DNA from: Candidatus Bipolaricaulota bacterium
Lineage (GTDB): Bacteria; Bipolaricaulota; Bipolaricaulia; M55B111
Assembly (NCBI GenBank): GCA_018400715.1
Contig: JAGYME010000011.1
Span: forward strand, 1-38,897
Length of the DNA: 38,897 bases
Direction: 5' to 3'
Shown here: in pieces, positions 8,222-14,478 of the stretch
How the letters are laid out: each line of letters starts with the position of its first letter
Position numbering within the stretch: position 1 is the stretch's first letter
Position numbers and translations under genes: made by a program
The notes under the pieces: generated by a model
The model's database searches: none
The model's input: the letters and a program-made list of their open reading frames with translations, nothing else
Told to the model about the DNA's origin: nothing

Positions 8222-9175
8222 ATGCTAGGATTATTGATCGTAGTTGGCTTCTACGTTGGCTGGAACATCGGGGCCAACGACACAGCAAATTGTATCGGCA
8301 CACCCGTTGGATCGGGCTTGATCTCGTATCGCCGCATGATATATATCGTCGTGGTCTTCGTCCTTCTCGGGGCAATACTACAGAGCCACAACGTGATGAA
8401 GACCATCGGTGAGGGGGTAGTCACACAACCGCTAAATATGAGGGCGGTGTTGACCGCCATGCTTTCCGCCGGGATCTTCGTCACCATGGCAACTTTTCTC
8501 AAGGTACCCGTCTCCACCTCTCAGGCCATAGTCGGCGGCGTTGTCGGGGCCGGCTTATCCATGGGCAACGAGGTCAACTTCATGAAGGTAGCAACCATCG
8601 GACAGGTGTGGGTCGTATCTCCCGTGCTGACCGCGGCAATGAGTTTTACCCTCTACCGGGTCCTCGCATTTTTCTTGAAGAGGGTAAGGATGATTACCCT
8701 CTGGGACAGGATATTGAGCTACATGGTAATCATCTCAGGGGCGTACGTAGCGTTCTCCCTGGGAGCCAACGACGTCGGCAACTCCGTTGGCCCTCTCACC
8801 GTACTGGGAATCGGGGAGACCTGGCTCGCCCTGCTCGGGGGGATAGCCCTGTCCGTGGGTGTAATAACGTACGGAAGGAGGGTGACGGAGACCATAAGCA
8901 AGGGAATTACGACCTTAGGGCCTCTCTCCGCCGTGGCTGCACAGACCTCCGCGGCTCTGGCAGTCCACTTCTTCTCGATAATCGGTATCCCCGTGTCCAC
9001 GTCCCAGGCAATCGTAGGGGCGATAATAGGTGTGGGTCTTATCAAAGGCGTGAAAACAGTCCGCCTGGGCAAAATTGTCGAGATAGTCGTGGGATGGGTC
9101 GCAACCCCGACGGCGGCAGCGCTTCTGTCCTTTCTCCTGTACCAGGGGATAAAATTGATCCCTCCGTTGACCTGA
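8222..9175 (+). CDS. pit: PiT-family inorganic phosphate transporter
   Basis: An integral membrane protein of 317 residues with the two inverted PiT signature repeats, NIGANDTANCIGTPVGSG near residue 17 and LGANDVGNSVGPL near residue 180, each followed by a PVSTSQAIVGG-type helix pair. PiT proteins take up neutral metal-phosphate with protons or sodium. It lacks the large cytoplasmic loop of eukaryotic members, as usual in bacteria. It forms an operon with the DUF47 gene and converges on the HAD gene with only 14 bases between the stops. Confidence 0.94.
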   Translation: MLGLLIVVGFYVGWNIGANDTANCIGTPVGSGLISYRRMIYIVVVFVLLGAILQSHNVMKTIGEGVVTQPLNMRAVLTAMLSAGIFVTMATFLKVPVSTSQAIVGGVVGAGLSMGNEVNFMKVATIGQVWVVSPVLTAAMSFTLYRVLAFFLKRVRMITLWDRILSYMVIISGAYVAFSLGANDVGNSVGPLTVLGIGETWLALLGGIALSVGVITYGRRVTETISKGITTLGPLSAVAAQTSAALAVHFFSIIGIPVSTSQAIVGAIIGVGLIKGVKTVRLGKIVEIVVGWVATPTAAALLSFLLYQGIKLIPPLT

Positions 9176-9189
9176 AGGGAGGGCGCCTC

Positions 9190-9978
9190 CTAGACGGAAA
9201 TTAAGGAAGGGAAGTCCTCAAGAGTCTCCAGTACGTAGTCGGGACTGATGGGACTGCTCTCAAGGTCCTTTCGAGAAGTCACTCCGGTAAGCACCAAGAT
9301 CGCAGTAATGTCGTGATCGAGGGCCATTCTGATGTCGGTCTCCAGCCGGTCACCAACGAGCAGACAGGAATCAGAATCGACCTGGAGGATATCGAGTGCC
9401 GACTGCAGCATGTACGTGGAGGGCTTGCCTGCTATCATCTCCAGCTTCTTTCCCGTTACCCCTTCTATCGCGCCAATCATACCTGCAGCGTCGGGTACCT
9501 CACCTCCCTTCACGGGGCAGGTCCGGTCGGCGTTAGTGGCAATAAAACCGGCGCCGTTTTTTATCGCGTCGTAGGCGATCTTGAGTTTGTCGTAATGGAA
9601 GTCTCTGTCGAAACTGGCCACGACGTACTTTATCTCCTGTGGGTCCGAACTGATCTTTATACCGTGACTGGTTAACTCTTCCAGCAGCGGTCCCTCGCCA
9701 ACCACGTAGACAGGAGCGCCGGGGTCCCGCTCCAACAGGTACCGTGCGGTAACCAACGAAGAATTTATTATCTGGTCGACGTCCGTGGGGATACCCAGAC
9801 GGGTGAGCTGTTTCGCGTACGCGTCCCTCCGCCCCAGGGCCTTGTTCGACAGAAAGACGGGCCCCTTATCCTTCCTCCGGATTCCCTCAATAACCTCCTT
9901 TGCGCCGGGCAGGAGTTCATCCCCTCGGTAGACGGTCCCGTCCAGGTCAAAAATGCAACCTTCAATCGTTCTCGCCAT
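9190..9978 (-). CDS. HAD-IIA phosphatase, NagD-like
   Basis: A 262-residue HAD phosphatase. Motif I is FDLDGTVYRG (Asp11 nucleophile, Asp13), motif II is the FLSNKA serine region (about 57-62, usually SNN in NagD), motif III is AGKPSTYM with the lysine, and motif IV is LVGDRLETDIRMA. The cap between motifs II and III is the alpha/beta C2a type of NagD and phosphoglycolate or glycerol-phosphate phosphatases. Substrate is probably a small phosphate ester. Its position next to phosphate, glycerophosphodiester and DeoR genes makes sugar- or glycerol-phosphate turnover plausible, but that is inference. Confidence 0.9.
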   Translation of the reverse strand: MARTIEGCIFDLDGTVYRGDELLPGAKEVIEGIRRKDKGPVFLSNKALGRRDAYAKQLTRLGIPTDVDQIINSSLVTARYLLERDPGAPVYVVGEGPLLEELTSHGIKISSDPQEIKYVVASFDRDFHYDKLKIAYDAIKNGAGFIATNADRTCPVKGGEVPDAAGMIGAIEGVTGKKLEMIAGKPSTYMLQSALDILQVDSDSCLLVGDRLETDIRMALDHDITAILVLTGVTSRKDLESSPISPDYVLETLEDFPSLISV

Positions 9979-10270
9979 GTCTAATCAGGCAATACAACCT
10001 TTCCCTCCACGGATAAAATTTAGGACTTATTGAGGACCTTGCAACCTCTTCTCGGATCACTTGCCCGTCTTTATCACGAACCTTTTACACTAACTCGACC
10101 AGAAATAGGGCTCCCATGTCGTTATAGGAATGTACCCGTTGCGGTAGCAAATTAGGGGAAAATCAACGCATATAGATAGTCCATAATTATCTATTAGAAT
10201 TTCCACGGGGAGGTTAATGGAGGGATAGTTTTCCGAAAACGCTGAGATGTTCGCTTCATTTACCGCCTTC

Positions 10271-11074
10271 TCATCCAGCTATCAACAGTTCCACGCCCAC
10301 CTCCGAAAGCCTGGTTTGATAGGACGAGCCTAGACCGTCGTCGGTAACGATCGTGTCGACGTCATCGATCGATCCGATTTTTGCGTGACTGACTTTGCCG
10401 AACTTAGAATAATCCGCCACTATTATGACCTCGTTTGACATCTTGGTCACGCGTCTGGCCATATCCGCCTCTCTGAGCGAAGGCACCGTATATCCCTGTT
10501 CGATCGAGATCCCGTTTACTCCCAGAAACATGGTATCCACGTACAACTCGTCGAGTGAATGCTTCGCTATCGGCCCCACGAGAGCAGACGTATTGGACCG
10601 CAGTTCTCCGCCGGTCATCAACACCTCTACCTCGGGCGTCCTTGTCAATTCCAGACCGTGGTTTAAAGAGTTCGTCACTATGGTCAGGCCTTTTTTCACG
10701 TTAAGGTTTTTCACGATCTGCATCGTAGTCGTACCGGTCCCGATAAACACCGAACTCCCATCTTTAATGAGAGTAGACGCCTTCTTGCCAATGCTACGCT
10801 TCTCTTCTCGGTTGACCTCGCTTTTCTCCTGGAAAGAAGGCTCGAAGGTGATCGTCTCTCCGTGGTAGGAAGATTCGAAATCCTTCTCCTTGGCAACCGC
10901 ACCCCCGTGGACCTTTTCCAACTTCCCTTCTTTCGTCAGCTCCTGGAGGTCGCGGCGAATGGTTACCTCGGACACGGAGAAGGCGCGGGCGAGTTGAGAT
11001 GTCTTGACGGTCCCCTCTTCTTCAATTCTCTCCAAGATCTTTCTTCGTCTTTCTTCTGCCAAAATATCAGCCAT
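10271..11074 (-). CDS. DeoR-family transcription regulator (GlpR-like)
   Basis: This 267-residue regulator has the DeoR N-terminal helix-turn-helix (RRRKILERIEEEG, then VSEVTIRRDLQEL and KVHGGAV) and a C-terminal sugar-phosphate sensor domain of the ISOCOT fold (IGTGTTTMQI; MFLGVNGIS; VADYSKFGK). DeoR proteins respond to phosphorylated intermediates of sugar or glycerol metabolism. No transport or kinase gene is directly linked, but the GDPD gene lies upstream and the glycerol unit is 13 kb away, so it is a candidate glycerol-3-phosphate repressor. ATG 11074 has a weak ribosome site; a strong GGAGGAG is about 27 bases upstream, with a small GCGAG/CTCGC hairpin (11086-11100) between them. Confidence 0.88.
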   Translation of the reverse strand: MADILAEERRRKILERIEEEGTVKTSQLARAFSVSEVTIRRDLQELTKEGKLEKVHGGAVAKEKDFESSYHGETITFEPSFQEKSEVNREEKRSIGKKASTLIKDGSSVFIGTGTTTMQIVKNLNVKKGLTIVTNSLNHGLELTRTPEVEVLMTGGELRSNTSALVGPIAKHSLDELYVDTMFLGVNGISIEQGYTVPSLREADMARRVTKMSNEVIIVADYSKFGKVSHAKIGSIDDVDTIVTDDGLGSSYQTRLSEVGVELLIAG

Positions 11075-11231
11075 GCCAAATCTGTGCGAGTTACTCTCGC
11101 TCCTCCAAATCTATAAGTGAAGACCCCAGGACAAATTGCTCTCGCCCGAAGAATTCAACTATTTATTTTATTACCGATTCTATGTGGTGCTCTATACCAA
11201 ATAGAAATTACCAATAATAGCTGAGAATGCC

Positions 11232-11247
11232 CCAGGGCTTGCCCTGG
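11232..11247. repeat. Short GC-rich hairpin, left side of repeat block
   Basis: CCAGGGC and GCCCTGG pair across a 2-base TT. It is followed by a T6 stretch at about 11263. It stands some 200 bases from a similar TT-loop hairpin at 11446, with the long inverted repeat between them. Confidence 0.55.
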
Positions 11248-11271
11248 AGATGAATCAGCTGGTTTTTTGGT

Positions 11272-11392
11272 CCAGCACTCAATTGAGATATGATATCCGG
11301 CCAAGTTATCGTAAGCTTATCTATGTGGATTAAGCTAACCGTAAGATACGTACTTTGTTTTAACCAGGGTCCTCTCCTCAATTGAGTGCTGG
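11272..11392. repeat. MITE-like element with 16-bp perfect terminal inverted repeats
   Basis: CCAGCACTCAATTGAG (11272-11287) is repeated exactly in inverted orientation at 11377-11392, enclosing 89 bases. The interior also contains an imperfect inverted pair (TTATCGTAAGCTTATC against GATTAAGCTAACCGTAA), so the whole 121 bases can fold back on themselves. No gene fits inside, and no clear target-site duplication is seen at the ends. It lies in a 499-base gene-free region between the deoR-type and GDPD genes. A miniature transposable element or a structured RNA are both possible. Confidence 0.6.
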
Positions 11393-11445
11393 GTCAATTC
11401 CCGTCTTTCAAATTCAGCGTTATACAGTTGTTTTTCTACTAGCCC

Positions 11446-11459
11446 CACCCCTTGGGGTG
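11446..11459. repeat. Short CACCCC/GGGGTG hairpin, right side of repeat block
   Basis: CACCCC and GGGGTG pair across TT, followed by AAGTAATTGACTC. Hairpins with tiny loops at both ends of a small gene-free block recall subterminal palindromes of IS200/IS605 elements, but no transposase or tnpB remnant is present, so that link is weak. The rest of the gene-free stretch 11075-11573 is AT-rich and shows nothing else. Confidence 0.45.
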
Positions 11460-11573
11460 AAGTAATTGACTCAATTTAAATCAATATCAAAAGTAAAATA
11501 ACATTTATACAAGAAAATGTCAAGAAAACATAAAATTTAAGAGTGCGACGACGCGGGTCTAGGAAAGTTCTCG

Positions 11574-12461
11574 CTAAACCTCTCCGTCGATGATTTTGGC
11601 TAGCCTTCCCGGATAATCAGTCATTATCCCCGTCACTTGAGGAATGTTGAGAGCTCTCTTCATGTCAGTGGGTTCATTTATCGTCCAAACAAAGACCCTG
11701 TAGTCCGGAATTGCCTCTTCTATTTTCTCTAGATTAGCGATCCCCTCTCGCGTATCCAGCGCGGTCGCGATCAAATTTAAGGCCCGCAATTCGTTTTTCC
11801 TCATCTTCCGAACGGGGTCCTCCAACGGTTCGTCCGCGAGAATCGCTCGATGTAGATTCGGATTAATACCCCTTAGCGTCCTCATGGCCATATGGTCGAA
11901 CGAGGAGACGAGTACGTCCTCTTCCATCTCAAGTTCCTCCACCAATTCGGATATCCCCCGCAGGACTATTCCCATGTATTTATCGACTGGTATCGCCGGC
12001 GCCTCGATCGGCTTGACTTCTATGTTTGCTTTCCATTCCAGTTCCTTTGTAAGCCGGAGCGCTTCCTCAAGTGTGGGGACCTTCTCTCCCCGGTAACTTT
12101 CCCGGTCGCTTGCGGCCACCCTCCCTTTTTCTATCTCGCCAAACGGGTCCTCCTCCACGAACCAGGTACCGGCGTCCAACCTCTTTACCTCCTCCAGGGT
12201 GAAGTCTCTCACCTCGTAACTAGCCCTGTCCGGGAAGACGCTTTCTACGTTTGTTGTCCTTTCCAGGGTGTCATCGTGCACTATCACGAGCTTGTCGTCC
12301 TTCGTCCTCTGTACGTCAAATTCCCATGCATCAGCACCATCCGCGTAAGCTTTCCTGCCTGCGATAAGAGTGTTTTCTGGGGCAACACTGCTTGCTCCTC
12401 TGTGAGCGATGTTCATGACAATTGTATCCTTTCGAATATTTCGTTCCATTGTAATACCCAT
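11574..12461 (-). CDS. ugpQ: Glycerophosphodiester phosphodiesterase, cytosolic UgpQ type
   Basis: A 295-residue GDPD enzyme that hydrolyses glycerophosphodiesters to glycerol-3-phosphate and an alcohol. The catalytic pattern is intact: His20-Arg21 in AHRGASS, Glu47 and Asp49 in WEFDVQ, and His62 in VHDDTLERTT; the C-terminal barrel strand has WTINEP. There is no signal peptide, so it acts in the cytosol on imported or recycled lipid head groups. ATG 12461 has GGA 4 bases upstream; an in-frame ATG at 12449 is the alternative. Product would feed the glycerol-3-phosphate dehydrogenase unit at 23871 onward. Confidence 0.92.
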   Translation of the reverse strand: MGITMERNIRKDTIVMNIAHRGASSVAPENTLIAGRKAYADGADAWEFDVQRTKDDKLVIVHDDTLERTTNVESVFPDRASYEVRDFTLEEVKRLDAGTWFVEEDPFGEIEKGRVAASDRESYRGEKVPTLEEALRLTKELEWKANIEVKPIEAPAIPVDKYMGIVLRGISELVEELEMEEDVLVSSFDHMAMRTLRGINPNLHRAILADEPLEDPVRKMRKNELRALNLIATALDTREGIANLEKIEEAIPDYRVFVWTINEPTDMKRALNIPQVTGIMTDYPGRLAKIIDGEV

Positions 12462-12529
12462 ACGATCCTACGTTATGCATATTAATACAACAACGTTAGC
12501 ATTGATATGAGAAAATATATAGATAAACC

Positions 12530-12557
12530 TTGACAAATATCGCTGTACTAATATAAT
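12530..12557 (+). promoter_or_regulatory. Promoter of small heat-shock gene
   Basis: TTGACA (12530-12535) and TATAAT (12552-12557) are perfect consensus hexamers with a 16-base spacer. Transcription should begin near 12564, just inside the inverted repeat that follows. Confidence 0.85.
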
Positions 12558-12565
12558 TATATTGG

Positions 12566-12596
12566 AATTAGCAGAGTCAACATTACTCTGCTAATT
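12566..12596 (+). promoter_or_regulatory. CIRCE-geometry inverted repeat (candidate HrcA-type operator)
   Basis: AATTAGCAGAGT and ACTCTGCTAATT are a perfect 12-bp inverted repeat with a 7-base centre. Counted as CIRCE is, the arms are TTAGCAGAG and CTCTGCTAA separated by 9 bases; canonical CIRCE is TTAGCACTC-N9-GAGTGCTAA. The outer six bases and the spacing match, and the inner three differ symmetrically. It sits at the transcription start of a heat-shock gene, the usual CIRCE position. Confidence 0.65.
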
Positions 12597-12636
12597 ATCA
12601 AAACATACGACCAACAACACTTAGGAGGTGTTTTTC

Positions 12637-13086
12637 ATGAGATTACCATCAATTTGGTCAGATAAAAGTGCTCCAACTCCATTCAGGTCAGACAGTCTGT
12701 TCAACCAGCTATTTCAGGATATGGAGAACGAGTTCTTCAACATGGGGTTCGGTCGCTTTGGAAACACGGATATATACGAAGAGGACGGGGACGTCCACTA
12801 CGAGATAGAAATGCCGGGCATGGACAAACAGGACATCAAAGTTCGCACTCGCGACAATCGTCTAGTAGTAACCGGGGAAGTAAAGCAAGAAGACGAAAAG
12901 AAAGACAAGAACTATATCAGCAAGGGGAGAAGATATGGCAAATTTCAGCGCACATTCCCGTTGCCGGAGGATATCGAAGACCCCAACGACCTCACCGCGA
13001 AATTCGAGAGTGGTATACTGCACGTTCAAGCTCCCTCAAAAGAATCAACTGAGGAAGAGGACGTAGTCGATATCACAATCGAATAA
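12637..13086 (+). CDS. hsp20: Small heat-shock protein, Hsp20/alpha-crystallin family
   Basis: An ATP-independent holdase chaperone of 149 residues. The alpha-crystallin domain runs from about residue 40 to the end, with YEIEMPGMDKQDIKV, the conserved FQRTFPLPEDI, and the FESGILHV strand that holds the A-x-x-x-n-G-v-L pattern of the family. The N-terminal arm is rich in Phe and Met, typical for substrate binding. The frame extends to a GTG at 12628, but AGGAGG (12623-12628) lies 8 bases before ATG 12637, so that is the start. It is monocistronic: own consensus promoter, CIRCE-like operator and terminator. Confidence 0.95.
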   Translation: MRLPSIWSDKSAPTPFRSDSLFNQLFQDMENEFFNMGFGRFGNTDIYEEDGDVHYEIEMPGMDKQDIKVRTRDNRLVVTGEVKQEDEKKDKNYISKGRRYGKFQRTFPLPEDIEDPNDLTAKFESGILHVQAPSKESTEEEDVVDITIE

Positions 13087-13121
13087 CTTATCAATTGATC
13101 AACGGGCCTCCAGAAATTTAT

Positions 13122-13160
13122 CCCCATCTTAGTTAGTGCTAAGGTGGGGGTTCTATTTTT
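13122..13160 (+). terminator. Rho-independent terminator of small heat-shock gene
   Basis: CCCCATCTTAG pairs with CTAAGGTGGGG (one G-U pair) across a 6-base loop, followed by TTCTATTTTT. It lies 35 bases after the hsp20 stop. Confidence 0.85.
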
Positions 13161-13221
13161 AGCAGTTACTATTGGTTGTTCCCTCTTTTATACAGCAGTA
13201 GCTGTAGGGGAGGCAGAAGGT

Positions 13222-13644
13222 TGTGGAAAACTAACCATGGTGACGTTCTATAGGTACTGACAGGTTGTGAAAACTCCTGGGGATAACCTGTTAAGTGAAC
13301 TCCTGTCCTGTGGACATTTACTGTTAATAAGTTTATAAATATCTTTCCACACGGATTTTCCACAAAATCACCCGAAAAATCCTATCTTTTCTACACGTTA
13401 TCCACAGAGTTTTCCACAGCTAATCGGGGGAAAGCGGTAGTATGTCCCATTCATACGGGATAAATTTCCTATTTTGGGTTGACTTTTGTCATAAGGTGGG
13501 ACATAGGACAAACCTGGATTATCTCCTTTTATAGGCCGTTTGAGGGGTTTTATTCTGAGGGGAATTCCCGCCGGTAAACTTTTTAAAATATAAAAAATAC
13601 GTCTATAAGCACGGGTGATCAGGGGTGAGAGCAGGTTTTCCACA
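13222..13644. other. Cluster of DnaA boxes, oriC-like or DnaA-titration region
   Basis: In this gene-free region I find one perfect TTATCCACA (13398-13406) and four TTTTCCACA-type boxes: 13222-13230 (reverse), 13356-13364, 13410-13418 and 13636-13644. Near matches are at 13278-13286 (reverse TTATCCCCA), 13309-13317 (reverse) and 13343-13351. AT-rich segments lie at about 13322-13342 and 13578-13600. A 9-bp inverted repeat, TATGTCCCA/TGGGACATA, lies at 13441-13449 and 13497-13505. The region separates two convergent genes. The box density is that of a replication origin, although dnaA, dnaN and rpmH are not nearby. Confidence 0.7.
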
Positions 13645-13688
13645 GATTTTTTCACTTTACAATAGCGTCCCTGGAAACCTGACCTATC

Positions 13689-14474
13689 CTAGTCTCTTCC
13701 CTTCTCGTTGGGGAACCAGGGGAAAAACTTGTTCGTGTGGGCAGCGTATTCCTGAAACTCTTCGACATCCTTGTAACGCTCTTCGAGAAGCGGCACCCCG
13801 GAAACCTTCAACAGGAGAAAGTCAATTACTATCGGGCTGAAAACGGCAAGCCAGCCGAAGCGTACTGGTAGTGCCAAAAGGAATATACCCCACCAGAGGA
13901 GAGCCTCCCCGAAGTAGTTTGGGTGCCTGGTGTATTTCCACAACCCATCCTTCATAATCCTGTTTTTCTCGCTCTTTCTATATTTGATAAATTGAGCCAA
14001 TTGATAGTCCCCGATAGCTTCGAACTCAAACCCAACCAGAAAGATGATCCCGCCTATTAGGTCGATTACTCCCAGCTGGGGTACCGGGAGGAAGTTTATC
14101 ATAATAAGCGGATAAGAGATGGAAAGCATGAGGACTCCCTGGAGGAGGAAGATCCGAAAATAACTGATGACTGCTGCGCCCCCACCCCAGTTGTTCCGCA
14201 TCTCCGTATACCTAAAGTCCTCGGGTTTTCCCCAATTTCGCCTGAGAATGTGTATGCCGAGCCTTAGGCCCCAGAGACCAACGAGAGAAACGGAAAATAT
14301 CCCTTTGAAGGTAAGCTGCGGGGACAGGAACAGGGAGAGTACCCCTACCAGGACGAAACCAAACCCCCAGGCTATATCGACGACCGAATAGTCGCCCTTG
14401 ACCTGGGCAACGACGTAGAAAAGCGTCATGTAGGCAAATACAGCAATTACGACTATTAAAGGTGAGGGGATCAA
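13689..14474 (-). CDS. DUF1295 membrane protein (steroid 5-alpha-reductase/ICMT-like fold)
   Basis: A 261-residue protein with about six or seven membrane helices. The C-terminal motif GLWKYTRHPNYFGEALLWWG (about 190-210) is the cofactor-binding signature shared by DUF1295, isoprenylcysteine methyltransferases and steroid reductases; the N-terminal DYSVVDIAWG is typical of DUF1295. Substrate is unknown, probably a lipid. The start is TTG 14474, whose ribosome site (GGAG, 7 bases away) lies in the last codons of the upstream gene, giving a 4-base gap. Coupling to a fatty-acid-kinase-like gene supports a role in membrane lipids. Confidence 0.88.
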   Translation of the reverse strand: MIPSPLIVVIAVFAYMTLFYVVAQVKGDYSVVDIAWGFGFVLVGVLSLFLSPQLTFKGIFSVSLVGLWGLRLGIHILRRNWGKPEDFRYTEMRNNWGGGAAVISYFRIFLLQGVLMLSISYPLIMINFLPVPQLGVIDLIGGIIFLVGFEFEAIGDYQLAQFIKYRKSEKNRIMKDGLWKYTRHPNYFGEALLWWGIFLLALPVRFGWLAVFSPIVIDFLLLKVSGVPLLEERYKDVEEFQEYAAHTNKFFPWFPNEKGRD

Positions 14475-14478
14475 CTTC

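Noticed and set aside
11272-11392. CRISPR or CIRCE interpretation of the 16-bp inverted repeat (it contains AGCACTC and GAGTGCT)
   Set aside because: Only one inverted pair, no regular repeats and spacers; the 89-base separation is far from the 9 bases of CIRCE and no heat-shock gene adjoins.
13169-13655. Two small minus-strand frames within the DnaA-box region
   Set aside because: They have no ribosome site and their translations are low in typical coding signals; the DNA is better explained as binding sites.
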